Source of the DNA: Saprospiraceae bacterium
GTDB lineage: Bacteria > Bacteroidota > Bacteroidia > Chitinophagales > Saprospiraceae
Direction of reading: 5' to 3'
NCBI GenBank assembly: GCA_026993525.1
Contig: JALWSS010000144.1
Location: forward strand, 1 to 50,814
DNA length: 50,814 nucleotides
This document shows, piece after piece, positions 8,485 through 16,738 of this stretch; the stretch's first letter is position 1, and the number at the start of each line of letters is the position of its first letter. Position numbers and translations under genes: made by a program. The notes under the pieces were generated by a model, which was not told the origin of the DNA, searched no databases, and was given only the letters and a program-made list of their open reading frames with translations.

Positions 8485-10719
8485 ATGAAACGCCTATTTA
8501 GCCTTGTTCTTTTTTTCGTCGCAATGGCGGGTCTGCAAGCCAAGCACATCATTGGCGGGGTGTTGAGTTATGAGTGCCTTGGCGATGGCAACTACCGCTT
8601 CACCATGAAAATGTACCGGGACTGTGCCGGCGGCGGAGCGCAGTTTGACAACAGCGCCCCTTTCTCCATTTACAAGGGAAACAGCCAGACACCCATCATC
8701 ACCATTAGCCGGCCTGTATCCCAGATCATTGCCATCAATCCGGAAGACAACCCCTGCCTGCAGATACCACCCGGGGTTTGCGTTGAGGAAGGGATCTATG
8801 TTTTCGAGTACCAGTTTGACGACTGGCCCTCTGACGAGTCTTACACCATTTCCTACCAGCGGTGTTGCCGGAACGAGGGCGTTACCAACATTGTGAATCC
8901 GGATGACATCGGAGCCACTTTCACCATCGAACTGACCCCGTTTGCCCAGGCTGTGTGCAACAACAGCCCCGTTTACAATGATTTTCCGCCCGTGGTCATC
9001 TGTGCCAATGAGCCGCTGAGCTACGACCACAGCGCTTTCGACCCCGATGGCGACCAGCTCATCTATGAATTTTGTGCGCCTTTCGTCGGCGGCGGCAAGG
9101 GAGGTCTTGGCGGCGGCAATCAGTTTGGCTGCGACGGCATCACCCCCAACCCCGCCTGCCCGCCACCATACGAAGAGGTGGAGTTTGTCAATCCGCCTTT
9201 CAGCCCGCTGAATCCGATGGGTGGCAACCCGGTGGTCAGCATCGATCCCGTAACGGGGATGCTGACGGGAGTGCCCAATCTGCAGGGGCAGTTCACCGTG
9301 GGGGTTTGTATCAAAGAGTTCCGGAACGGGCAGTTGCTTTCCATTGTCCGAAGGGATTTTCAGTTCAATGTAACCGAATGCGAACCACTGGTGGATGCCT
9401 CCATGGGAGGCCTCAACGTGAAGGCTGTCAGCAACGGCTATCAGGTGATCTCTTGTGGCGGAACGGATATCCAGATCGTAAACACCAGCCAGGACATGAA
9501 CCACATAGATGAAGTGGTCTGGCGTTTTGACCTGCCTGACACCACCCTTCTGTCCAATGCCTGGGACCTGAACATGAGCTTTCCCGGCCCGGGTGTTTAC
9601 GAAGGCGCCCTCCTGCTCAACCCCGGCAACATCGGTTGCAGCGACAGCACAAATGTGCACCTGGAGATCTATCCGGAAATCCACCCGGAGTTTGAATACA
9701 GCTACGATACCTGTATGGCAGGCCCCGTTTCGTTCACCAACAATTCTTTCATTGACGAAGGCGGACAGATCGCTTCTTTCCGGTGGGTATTTGGCGATGA
9801 AACACTCGACACCGCCAACTACCACGCCACCCACATTTACGAAGAACCGGGGAATCATCTGGTGAGCCTCACCATCCGGGACCAGAATGATTGCCAATTG
9901 ACCAGGACGAAAACGGTTTCTTACAATCCGGTGCCGGCCCTCATTCTGGTGCGGCCCAATGACACCGTCAGTTGCGTGCCGGGTGCGGTCTTTTTCAACA
10001 ACCTCTCCACCCCCATTGACGAAACTTATGATGTTCACTGGGATTTTGGCGACGGAGAAAGCAGCGACGAGATCAGCCCGGTACATACCTACCGCAAAGA
10101 CGGCCTGTTCGACATTCGGCTGGAGATCACCTCTCCCATTGGCTGTTACACGGACACGCTTTTCCCGGCACTGATCGAAATCCAACCGCCCCCGGTAGCC
10201 GGTTTTTATTTTGAGCCGGAAACCTTCGACAATTTCCAACCGGATGTGTCCTTTTTCGATGTGTCGGAATACGCAGTTCACTGGGACTGGTACGTTGACG
10301 GGGAGTTGGTTGCCCAGCAGCCCGATTTTGAATACAGTTTTCCGGATACCGGCCTGCACGAAATCATGCTGGTAATTACACATCCGCAGTATTGCCAGGA
10401 CACCCTGGTGCAATTGCTCGATGTGGTTCCGAAAACGACGTATTACCTGCCCAATGCCTTCTCACCGAATGACGACAGCATCAACGACTATTTCAAAGGG
10501 GTGGGGCACATGGAAGGGGCCACCGGATTCCACCTGGTCATTTTTGACCGCTGGAGCAATGTCATTTTCGAAGCTGACAACCTGGAAGAAGCCTGGAATG
10601 GACGGGTGCGCAACACCGGCCGGCAGGTGCCGGCAGGGGTGTATCCCTATGTGGCCAAATGGCAGGATCCAAGAGGGGAATTCAGAGAGCTCAGAGGCTT
10701 CGTAACCCTGATCCGCTAA
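8485..10719 (+). CDS. PKD-domain surface protein with T9SS type B sorting domain (copy 2)
   Basis: The 744-residue paralogue has the same order as copy 1: signal peptide (1-19), a cysteine-rich N-terminal region opening HIIGGVLSYECLGDGNYRF, three PKD-like domains (about 396-482, 484-568, 570-650) and a type B sorting tail from about 652 (LPNAFSPNDDSINDYFKG, FDRWSNVIFE, WNGR). It differs by a glycine-rich insertion (GGGKGGLGGGNQFG near residue 196) and a degenerate third PKD. Conserved blocks include YQRCCRN, NNSPV, FPPVVIC and YDTCMAGPVSF. The 119-base gap to copy 1 shows no terminator, so the pair is probably one operon. Surface attachment or adhesion is inferred from the domains. Confidence 0.9.
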   Translation: MKRLFSLVLFFVAMAGLQAKHIIGGVLSYECLGDGNYRFTMKMYRDCAGGGAQFDNSAPFSIYKGNSQTPIITISRPVSQIIAINPEDNPCLQIPPGVCVEEGIYVFEYQFDDWPSDESYTISYQRCCRNEGVTNIVNPDDIGATFTIELTPFAQAVCNNSPVYNDFPPVVICANEPLSYDHSAFDPDGDQLIYEFCAPFVGGGKGGLGGGNQFGCDGITPNPACPPPYEEVEFVNPPFSPLNPMGGNPVVSIDPVTGMLTGVPNLQGQFTVGVCIKEFRNGQLLSIVRRDFQFNVTECEPLVDASMGGLNVKAVSNGYQVISCGGTDIQIVNTSQDMNHIDEVVWRFDLPDTTLLSNAWDLNMSFPGPGVYEGALLLNPGNIGCSDSTNVHLEIYPEIHPEFEYSYDTCMAGPVSFTNNSFIDEGGQIASFRWVFGDETLDTANYHATHIYEEPGNHLVSLTIRDQNDCQLTRTKTVSYNPVPALILVRPNDTVSCVPGAVFFNNLSTPIDETYDVHWDFGDGESSDEISPVHTYRKDGLFDIRLEITSPIGCYTDTLFPALIEIQPPPVAGFYFEPETFDNFQPDVSFFDVSEYAVHWDWYVDGELVAQQPDFEYSFPDTGLHEIMLVITHPQYCQDTLVQLLDVVPKTTYYLPNAFSPNDDSINDYFKGVGHMEGATGFHLVIFDRWSNVIFEADNLEEAWNGRVRNTGRQVPAGVYPYVAKWQDPRGEFRELRGFVTLIR

Positions 10720-10776
10720 GGCGCAATTTCTTTCTCAAAAACAAATGCAAAAAGTTTTTCCGGAAAGAAAAATCCT

Positions 10777-10784
10777 TACCTTTG
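10777..10784 (+). promoter_or_regulatory. -7 element TACCTTTG of rplS
   Basis: A perfect TAnnTTTG match lies about 45 bases before the rplS start, with a T-rich -33 region (GTTTTTCC near 10754) about 18 bases upstream. The transcript would start near GCGCCTCTTT, similar to other ribosomal promoters in the window. Confidence 0.7.
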
Positions 10785-10821
10785 CGCCTCTTTAGAAATC
10801 AACCAGCAAAAAAGCATAGAA

Positions 10822-11187
10822 ATGGACGCCATCAACTACGTTCACGAGCAGCTCTCTCTCAAGCCTGAATTCCCTGCTTTCAGAGCAGGAGACAACGTGG
10901 CTGTCAGCTATAAGATCGTAGAGGGTAACAAGGTTCGCATCCAGGTTTTCCGTGGCAATGTCATCCAGATCAAAGGAACCGGAGCCACCAAAACCTTTAC
11001 CGTTCGCAAAATTTCAGGCGGAGTGGGAGTAGAGCGTATTTTCCCGTTCACCTCTCCCAACATCACGGAGATACAGGTGCTGAAGCGTGGTAAAGTGCGC
11101 CGTGCACGCTTGTTTTACTTGCGCGATGCCATCGGTCAGGCCGCACGCATCAAAGAGCGCAAGTTCATCCGTCCGACCAAAAAGTAA
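10822..11187 (+). CDS. rplS: 50S ribosomal protein bL19
   Basis: bL19 sits at the 30S-50S interface of the ribosome. The 121-residue length is usual. The SH3-like core is clear: FRAGDNVAVSYKIVEGNKVR, QVFRGNVIQIKG, TFTVRKISGGVGVERIFP and the basic C-terminal RRARLFYLRD. In many bacteria rplS follows trmD; here it stands alone between the PKD gene pair and an outer-membrane-type gene, with its own promoter at 10777 and a hairpin terminator at 11216. It therefore seems to be a one-gene unit in this genome. Confidence 0.98.
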   Translation: MDAINYVHEQLSLKPEFPAFRAGDNVAVSYKIVEGNKVRIQVFRGNVIQIKGTGATKTFTVRKISGGVGVERIFPFTSPNITEIQVLKRGKVRRARLFYLRDAIGQAARIKERKFIRPTKK

Positions 11188-11215
11188 GACCGTTCAGGTG
11201 AACATATCCAAAAGT

Positions 11216-11247
11216 GCCTTGCAAAGAGTAGTCTTTGCAAGGCTCTT
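11216..11247 (+). terminator. Hairpin terminator after rplS
   Basis: A 12-bp perfect stem (GCCTTGCAAAGA at 11216-11227 with its complement at 11232-11243) closes a GTAG loop. The trailing T-tract is weak (CTCTTTGC), so termination may be partial. Confidence 0.65.
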
Positions 11248-11331
11248 TGCATTATGGGCTGTTCGGTTGTGTCTGTCGGCGAGCAAAAAAGGCCGGTCCA
11301 TCCTTTTTCAAAGAATATCCCGCTTTCGCCC

Positions 11332-11339
11332 TACCTTAG
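11332..11339 (+). promoter_or_regulatory. Possible -7 element TACCTTAG
   Basis: TACCTTAG differs from TAnnTTTG at one base and lies about 50 bases before the gene at 11388. A T-rich stretch (CCTTTTTC near 11302-11309) is a possible -33 region. Confidence 0.4.
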
Positions 11340-11387
11340 CCCGCCTGAACAGCCCCTGGTTGTAGCACCTTAACTACCACTTGAAGA

Positions 11388-12155
11388 ATGAACCGAAAGC
11401 TGCTGATACTCTCTCTGCTATTATCCTTTAACCATTTTGCCGAAGGCCAAATCATCAATATCGAAGACCAGAGGATACAAAACACCAATGACAGTACCCA
11501 TTGGTATGGTGCGCTCAGGCTCGGAGCCAACCTTTCAAAAGTAAAAGACCAGATTGTCCAGATCAACAGCGGTGCCCATGTACAGATGCAGACTGGAAAA
11601 AACCTCCTCCTGCTCCTGATGGACATCCGCTTCCTGCGCGCCGGTGAGCAGAATTTCAGCAACTCCGGCTACGTCCATCTGCGCTATAATTTTGGGCTTT
11701 CAGACAAATGGGTGCTCGAGTCCTTCGGTCAGTTGCAATACAACCGTCTGTTGCTGATCCGGCAGCGATCATTGGCCGGGGCCGGCATGCGCTTTCGGGT
11801 ACTCAATTCTGAGGACGGCAAAAACCGGATGAACATTGGTTTGGCCTACCTGTACGAGTTCAATGATTTTACCGAAGGAAATGCCTCTGCAGAGTGGCAC
11901 CGCCTCAGCAGTTACCTCTCATTTGTCATACAGCCGGGAGACAGCGGTGCCCGATTTTTGGGAACCACCTATTTTCAGCCCCGTTTCGGCAAATGGAGCA
12001 ACCACCGGTTGTCCAGCGAATGGCGGCTGAGTTTTCCCATCCTGAAGAAGTTGAGTTTCTCCACCTATTTTGTCTATTCCTCTGACACGGCCCTTCCTTC
12101 CGATGCGCCCACCAGTACCTATTCCTGGAACAACGGCATTGTCTGGAAACTCTGA
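11388..12155 (+). CDS. Outer-membrane beta-barrel-type protein, DUF481-like
   Basis: The 255-residue protein has a signal peptide (about 1-21, ending FAEGQ). It then consists almost entirely of alternating amphipathic beta strands ending in aromatic residues, with a C-terminal strand closing WNNGIVWKL. This is the pattern of a small outer-membrane barrel. The YGALRLGANLSKVKDQ opening and the pattern of strand pairs (HLRYNFGLSDKWVLESFGQL, GMRFRV, IGLAYLYEF) resemble the DUF481 family, a loose assignment by eye. No function is known. It is the first gene after rplS, and the cohesin gene follows 78 bases later on the same strand. Confidence 0.75.
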   Translation: MNRKLLILSLLLSFNHFAEGQIINIEDQRIQNTNDSTHWYGALRLGANLSKVKDQIVQINSGAHVQMQTGKNLLLLLMDIRFLRAGEQNFSNSGYVHLRYNFGLSDKWVLESFGQLQYNRLLLIRQRSLAGAGMRFRVLNSEDGKNRMNIGLAYLYEFNDFTEGNASAEWHRLSSYLSFVIQPGDSGARFLGTTYFQPRFGKWSNHRLSSEWRLSFPILKKLSFSTYFVYSSDTALPSDAPTSTYSWNNGIVWKL

Positions 12156-12233
12156 GAAATGCACGGAAAAGTCAGTTGGAAATGTAAGTTTGCTCCGCAA
12201 TAGAACAATCCGTAAAATCAAACCTGATCGAAC

Positions 12234-12833
12234 ATGAACCTCAATGGCAAGTCCCCGTTCATCCTCTTTTTTCTCTTTCTCCTCGCTGCGCAATGGAGTG
12301 GCTGCTCCGACGACAAAGTGCGGGAAGCTGCCAAAGAACAGGCAATGGAAGCAGTTAAAAAAAACCAGCCGGAAGTTGGAACGACAGAAAAAAACATCTT
12401 TCCGGTGGTGGGCAGCATTGAATTGTTGACCGAAGGAAAAGAAGTGGCGAAAGGTGAGGAGGTTTGCATACCCATCAAAGCCAAAGGTTTCAAACAGATC
12501 GTTTCCATGCAATACACCCTTCAGTGGGACCCCGCCGTATTGAAATTCAAGTCCTTTGGAAATTTTGAATTGCCGGGGCTGAGCGAACAGAATTTCGGCA
12601 CACACATTACGCAAAAGGGCAAGCTGACCCACGCCTGGTTCGACCTGAATGTGAAAGGGATTACGCTTCCGGATGAATCGCCGCTCTATGAACTGTGCTT
12701 TGAAGCAACTGGCGATCCGGGTTCTAAAACAACCATCCAGTTCGTTGAAGACCCTACCATTATCGAAATTGCCAACGTGAACAGTGGCTTCCTGGAACTG
12801 AAACAGGTGCCGGGGTTGGTGAGGATTGAGTGA
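12234..12833 (+). CDS. Cohesin-domain lipoprotein candidate
   Basis: The 199-residue protein has an N-terminal hydrophobic signal ending in AAQWSGCSDD. The cysteine at about residue 24 fits a relaxed Bacteroidota lipobox, so it is probably lipid-anchored in the envelope. A short charged helix follows. From about residue 55 a cohesin-type beta-sandwich is recognisable: the EVAKGEEVCIPIKAKGF opening, SMQYTLQWDPAVLKF, the AWFDLNVKGITLPDESPLYE strand pair and LYELCFEATG. Cohesins bind dockerins, and a dockerin-like protein is encoded at 920-2263. Whether the two interact is unknown. The gene converges on the CARDB-like gene across a strong 15-bp hairpin. Confidence 0.8.
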   Translation: MNLNGKSPFILFFLFLLAAQWSGCSDDKVREAAKEQAMEAVKKNQPEVGTTEKNIFPVVGSIELLTEGKEVAKGEEVCIPIKAKGFKQIVSMQYTLQWDPAVLKFKSFGNFELPGLSEQNFGTHITQKGKLTHAWFDLNVKGITLPDESPLYELCFEATGDPGSKTTIQFVEDPTIIEIANVNSGFLELKQVPGLVRIE

Positions 12834-12842
12834 GGAATCGAG

Positions 12843-12860
12843 TCCCGACTTTCGTCGGGA
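12843..12860. repeat. TCCCGA palindrome, copy 1
   Basis: TCCCGAC-TTTC-GTCGGGA is a 7-bp perfect hairpin. It is one of five related palindromes in intergenic DNA of this window, and is followed by a GAGGAATCGAGGAATCGAGG simple repeat. Confidence 0.8.
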
Positions 12861-12893
12861 GAGGAATTGAGGAATCGAGGAATCGAGGAACCC

Positions 12894-12927
12894 ACGTTTA
12901 CTAAACCTCCAAAGGTTTAGTAAACGT
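12894..12927. terminator. 15-bp perfect hairpin between convergent genes
   Basis: ACGTTTACTAAACCT (12894-12908) pairs perfectly with 12913-12927 across a CCAA loop. It lies between the convergent cohesin and CARDB-like genes, where it could terminate both. There is no strong T-tract on either side, so a repeat-derived origin is also possible. Confidence 0.6.
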
Positions 12928-12983
12928 CTAAACCTCAAAAACCCATTAAAAACCCCATTTCACAGTGCGTTCAGTTGATAGCA

Positions 12984-13889
12984 TTACCGAAGGATAACGG
13001 CCGAGGTGTTGTTGGTGCGGTCGCATTCCTGCACAAACTGGTCGGAGTCCAGTTGCAGGATGAGGCATTTCATGTAGCGTGTCTTTTTGCGGATATCGAG
13101 TTTGATCTCACCGATCAGTTTCTCACCCGGGCGTAGCATGCGTGGATGCCCCTCCTCTTTTTCGAAAGTCATTCCCCCAATAGGGATGGCCCCGCGGGTC
13201 AGTTTTGGAACACCGGAGATGAAGGCCCTGATAATCAGCTTATCCGTATCATCGGTGATGATGAAATTGCCTTCGCCCTGGTTTTGGATGTGGTACTCCA
13301 GGCTGGCGTACCTGTCGTCTTCTTTTTTCAGATACAAGTGCAGGAATGCGATATCAGGGCATGGCTCATCTAGTGTTCCGGTGATGTCCTGTTGGAGCAA
13401 TTGAGACGAATTTCCTCCTTTTTCCGAAACACTGTCATCAGTGGGGATCGGGGGTTTTTCAGATGCCGGATTTGTTGCCAGGGCGGGTTTGGGCTCAGTC
13501 GGCAATACCGGTTTGCGCAGTTTGGAAACCCGCAGGTTCAGGCCTCTTTTGAGCTGGCCGGCTTTGAGTGTCAGTCCCTTTTCAAAGAGGGCTTCCCGGA
13601 TGTTGCTCTTCAAGAGTTTCAGCCTTCCCTCGTCCATATCGGGTGTAAAGAGTACCTGTATCCAGTGGCGGTTGTCCTGCCTTTTGAGGTCCACATTCTG
13701 ACGGCCGGTATTGGCCACGTCCATGCTCAGTTTCAGGTAGTTGTCGTCTTCTTTGAGAATATGAACGTTTGCAATCTGCAACCTGTAACCACTGTAGGGA
13801 GGGTTGTCGAAGTGTTGGGCGCCTGCTTCATTTGCGAGCAGCGAAATGAAAAATAGCAGAAAAGGAATGCCAAAAACAGCTCTGAACAT
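12984..13889 (-). CDS. Secreted protein with two CARDB-like domains
   Basis: The 301-residue protein has a signal peptide (about 1-24, ending NEAGAQ). Two similar beta-sandwich units flank a Pro/Ser-rich linker (about 125-165). The repeat shows as IANVHILKEDDNYLKLSMDV near residue 38 and IAFLHLYLKKEDDRYASLEY near 183; each is followed by a NTGRQN or NQGEGN turn. The C-terminus ends in the CARDB-like motif VQECDRTNNTS. No enzyme motif or T9SS tail is visible. An adhesion or scaffold role in the envelope is plausible but not shown. It converges on the cohesin gene and is followed upstream by the Lrp-type regulator gene on the same strand. Confidence 0.75.
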   Translation of the reverse strand: MFRAVFGIPFLLFFISLLANEAGAQHFDNPPYSGYRLQIANVHILKEDDNYLKLSMDVANTGRQNVDLKRQDNRHWIQVLFTPDMDEGRLKLLKSNIREALFEKGLTLKAGQLKRGLNLRVSKLRKPVLPTEPKPALATNPASEKPPIPTDDSVSEKGGNSSQLLQQDITGTLDEPCPDIAFLHLYLKKEDDRYASLEYHIQNQGEGNFIITDDTDKLIIRAFISGVPKLTRGAIPIGGMTFEKEEGHPRMLRPGEKLIGEIKLDIRKKTRYMKCLILQLDSDQFVQECDRTNNTSAVILR

Positions 13890-13993
13890 TGGTTAAAGCA
13901 TCTGATCCGGGATGTATAACTGATAATGCCACCGGAAGTTGTACCGGTGTTTTACGAAGGGTGTAAAAAAACAGTGCCGATTCCCGGTCAGTC

Positions 13994-14464
13994 TCACTTT
14001 TCTTCGTCAATCAGGATATCTACCGGGCGGTTGATGCTTTGTTGCAAAGAGATGAAAGTCTCAGTGCGCTGTATCCCACTGATGTTTTGGATTTTATCGT
14101 GGAGCACGTCCCTGAGGTGGTCGGTGTCTTTGCAATAGATTTTTGCAAAGATGGAGTAAAGGCCAGTGGTATAGTAAGCCTCTACGACTTCGGGTATTTT
14201 AGAAAGTTCGTTGGCCACCTCGTCGTACAAAGAGCTTTTGTCCAGATACACGCCGATGAAGGCGCAGATGTCGAAGCCCAGTTTGCTGTAATCCACTTTG
14301 AGGCTGGCCCCTTTTACGATGCCCATTTGCCGGAGTTTTTTCATCCGAACGTGAACCGTTCCTCCGGTCATGTGTACCTTCTTCGCAATGGCGGTGTAGG
14401 GTTGTTCGGCATCCTGCATGAGCAGCGAAAGGATTTTGCGGTCTAATTCGTCAATTTTTCCCAT
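13994..14464 (-). CDS. Lrp/AsnC-family transcriptional regulator
   Basis: The 156-residue protein has the family layout. An N-terminal winged helix-turn-helix (about 5-55) contains IDELDRKILSLLMQDAEQPY and GGTVHVRMKKLRQMGIVKG. A RAM/effector domain (about 65-150) contains GFDICAFIGVYLDKSSLYDE, VVEAYYTTGLYSIFAKIYC and GIQRTETFISL. Members bind amino acids and form octamers that bend DNA. The regulated genes cannot be named. The gene is transcribed away from ctpA and lies behind the CARDB-like gene on the same strand, 104 bases from its start. Confidence 0.93.
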   Translation of the reverse strand: MGKIDELDRKILSLLMQDAEQPYTAIAKKVHMTGGTVHVRMKKLRQMGIVKGASLKVDYSKLGFDICAFIGVYLDKSSLYDEVANELSKIPEVVEAYYTTGLYSIFAKIYCKDTDHLRDVLHDKIQNISGIQRTETFISLQQSINRPVDILIDEEK

Positions 14465-14822
14465 GGCTGTTGGATTGGATCAATGGCGTAAAACATGGTC
14501 GTGTTCAAGGGGTTCCAAAGCGAGAGGTTATGCAGGAGATTCAGATGGCAAGACACCAGGAAACAGAGTTGAACAAATTTCAAGTTTTCAAAGCAGTTTT
14601 CAAAAAAGAATCTGTATTTGTTGAATTAAATTAAAGATTCTGCCTTTTGATTGCCATTGGACAGCCCGGCCGAACGAATTAACAGGTTGGCTGTTTTTAC
14701 CGGGCAAGAGTAGCAACATGTCGTTTCAGGGGAATTACTTTCAGCTGCAAATGGACTTTTGATTACTGGTTTGGTGTGGCTATGTACTTTTGTTGCTTCA
14801 ATCTATATTCAGATCCATTAAG
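14465..14822. other. Divergent intergenic region, lrp-type gene and ctpA
   Basis: These 358 bases contain no credible gene. The left half is AT-rich and could hold the regulator's promoter, but I find no good -7 element on the minus strand. The right half holds the ctpA promoter at 14785. A divergent Lrp-type regulator and protease could share control here; no obvious operator palindrome was seen. Confidence 0.5.
14785..14792 (+). promoter_or_regulatory. -7 element TACTTTTG of ctpA
   Basis: TACTTTTG is a perfect TAnnTTTG match. A TTTG at 14758-14761 lies 23 bases upstream, as expected for a -33 element. The resulting transcript start supports ATG 14823 as the ctpA start. Confidence 0.65.
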
Positions 14823-16496
14823 ATGAATGAAGAAAAAAGAAAGTGGAATGTTTGGTTGCCGCTGATGCTTTCATCGGTGATGGTAGCCGGCATTCTGATA
14901 GGCGTAAAGATGCAGGACAACCCGCCTGCCGCCATCGCCATCGAGGTGCCTGTTCAGGAGAAGAAGCAATTGCCTCCCAGCAGCCTGGGGCAAGGCAAAT
15001 TGGAAGAACTCATCAGGTACATCGAAGCGCGCTATGTTGACAACGTGGACAAGGAGTTTCTGGTGAAAGAAGCCATAGACAACATCCTGCACCAGTTGGA
15101 TCCGCACTCGAGTTATATTTCCGCTGAAGACCTGAAGGCTGTTACCGACCAACTGGAGGGTAGTTTTGACGGTATAGGCATTGAGTTTCTCATCGTCAAT
15201 GACACAGTAGTAGTGGTGTCAACCATTGCCGGTGGCCCGGCCAGAAAAGCAGGCATATTGCCCGGTGATCAGATAGTTGGGGTGGAAGATTCATTGATCC
15301 TGGGCCAGAACGCGGATGCCGATAAACTCCTGAAGCACCTGAAAGGTGAAAAGGGGAGTGAGGTGATCGTCAAAATCTATCGGCCGTCAACGGATACCGT
15401 TGAATCTTACGAACTGACAAGGGACAAGATACCTGTTTCGAGCGTTTCCGCAGCCTACATGCTGGACGATAAAACCGGCTACATCAAAGTGGACCGTTTC
15501 AGCGCTCACACTTATGAAGAGTTTATGACTGCTTTGGAGGACATGGTTGAAAAACAGGGGATGAAGCACCTTGTTCTTGACCTTCGGCAAAACCCCGGGG
15601 GGTATTTGCAGGAAGCAGTTAACATGCTCAGTCAGTTGTTTTCAGAAAAAGACCGCTTGTTGGTGTACACAGAGGGCACCCATTCTGCCAGAAGTGAATA
15701 CAAATCCACCGGCCGCAATTTTTACGACGTTGAGAACATCGCCGTATTGGTTGATGAGGGCTCCGCTTCCGCCAGTGAAATTATGGCAGGCGCAATTCAG
15801 GATTGGGACCGCGGCGTGATTATCGGCAGAAGGACCTTCGGCAAAGGACTGGTGCAGGAGCAATATCCACTGAGAGATGGTTCTGCCATCCGGCTCACGG
15901 TGGCAAGGTACTTCACCCCGTCCGGTCGGTGCATCCAAAAACCTTATGGTGAAGAAACCGATTACGCCCACGACCTTTCGGAAAGATTGGAACACGGAGA
16001 AATGTTTGAAAAAGACAGTATTCATGTAGCTGATACGCTGCGTTACCAGACAAAGGGCGGTAGGACCGTTTTCGGAGGTGGGGGGATTGTGCCGGATGTT
16101 TTCATCCCCATGGACAGCATCCTGGTTTCTGCCGCATTCATTTCCGCCAACAGGTACATCCCTGCTTTCACTTATCAGTACGTGGAAAACCACAGGGAAG
16201 AACTGGAGGAAATGGGCCTGGACGAATTCAGCAAAGCCTTTAACGCATCTGATGATATGTTGCGAAACTTTCTTGCCTATTGCAAAAGCAAAGGTGTCCG
16301 GTTTTCAACATCCGAATGGGCAAAAATCAAGGAGCGTGTCCGCCTGGGCCTCAAAGCCGGCATCGCACAAAACAATTGGTCGGAGGTCGGGTACATCAAA
16401 GTTATGAACCGGCAAGACCCTGCAATAGAGAAAGCCCTTCGTTTGGTGAGGGAGAACGATCCCCTTGCGATGTTTCAGAATAAAAATGAGCAATAA
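14823..16496 (+). CDS. C-terminal processing peptidase, S41 family
   Basis: The 557-residue protein (start MNEEKRKWNV; an in-frame ATG at 14790 lies on the promoter) is a CtpA/Tsp-type periplasmic serine protease. It has one N-terminal membrane anchor (about 8-27), a helical segment with DPHSSYIS, a PDZ domain (about 105-190, GIGIEFLIVNDTVVVVS and AGILPGDQIVGV) and a catalytic domain. The Ser-Lys dyad is S316 in GSASASE and K341 in RTFGKGLVQ, spaced 25 residues as in the family. The C-terminal 150 residues form a further helical extension. Likely roles are trimming or degrading envelope proteins. It is a single gene with its own promoter. Confidence 0.95.
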   Translation: MNEEKRKWNVWLPLMLSSVMVAGILIGVKMQDNPPAAIAIEVPVQEKKQLPPSSLGQGKLEELIRYIEARYVDNVDKEFLVKEAIDNILHQLDPHSSYISAEDLKAVTDQLEGSFDGIGIEFLIVNDTVVVVSTIAGGPARKAGILPGDQIVGVEDSLILGQNADADKLLKHLKGEKGSEVIVKIYRPSTDTVESYELTRDKIPVSSVSAAYMLDDKTGYIKVDRFSAHTYEEFMTALEDMVEKQGMKHLVLDLRQNPGGYLQEAVNMLSQLFSEKDRLLVYTEGTHSARSEYKSTGRNFYDVENIAVLVDEGSASASEIMAGAIQDWDRGVIIGRRTFGKGLVQEQYPLRDGSAIRLTVARYFTPSGRCIQKPYGEETDYAHDLSERLEHGEMFEKDSIHVADTLRYQTKGGRTVFGGGGIVPDVFIPMDSILVSAAFISANRYIPAFTYQYVENHREELEEMGLDEFSKAFNASDDMLRNFLAYCKSKGVRFSTSEWAKIKERVRLGLKAGIAQNNWSEVGYIKVMNRQDPAIEKALRLVRENDPLAMFQNKNEQ

Positions 16497-16604
16497 ATTT
16501 TAGCGCATTCCGTCAAACTCAGAAGAAAATTTTGCCTTGTAACCATTGTGCAAATCGCAAAGATTTTTTTTGGATTCCTGTTTAAAAAATCAGGCAAAAA
16601 CGCC

Positions 16605-16612
16605 TACATTTG
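16605..16612 (+). promoter_or_regulatory. -7 element TACATTTG of the rpsL operon
   Basis: A perfect TAnnTTTG sequence lies 127 bases before rpsL. The region upstream is T-rich (TTTTTTTTGG near 16564-16573, TGTTTA near 16579). The transcript would open GCGCTCGCTTTTTCG, a form shared with the rpsJ, rplP and lipB promoters. Confidence 0.75.
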
Positions 16613-16690
16613 CGCTCGCTTTTTCGCAGCCTTGTCTGTGGAGGGGCCAAAACCGCTTAAAACAAGCATTTTGAGGCCCCGGAAAAAGCC
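16613..16690 (+). promoter_or_regulatory. Structured leader of the rpsL operon
   Basis: The leader can fold into a nested stem. GCTTTTTC (16618-16625) pairs with GAAAAAGC (16682-16689), and inside it GGGGCC (16643-16648) pairs with GGCCCC (16675-16680), extended by AAAA/TTTT past a two-base bulge. The 10-mer CCGGAAAAAG at 16679-16688 recurs exactly in the rpsJ leader (20211-20220). A role in ribosomal-protein feedback or antitermination is inferred. Confidence 0.5.
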
Positions 16691-16738
16691 ATCAATTTTG
16701 ACTTGCAACTGTCGAAAAACAGGATAAAAAAGGATTCT

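Noticed and set aside
8494-10413. A 639-codon open frame on the minus strand
   Set aside because: It is antisense to the second PKD protein, whose signal peptide, domains and sorting tail are unmistakable.
12894-12927. CRISPR or recombination site at the 15-bp hairpin
   Set aside because: It is a single copy without spacers, target duplications or nearby cas or integrase genes.
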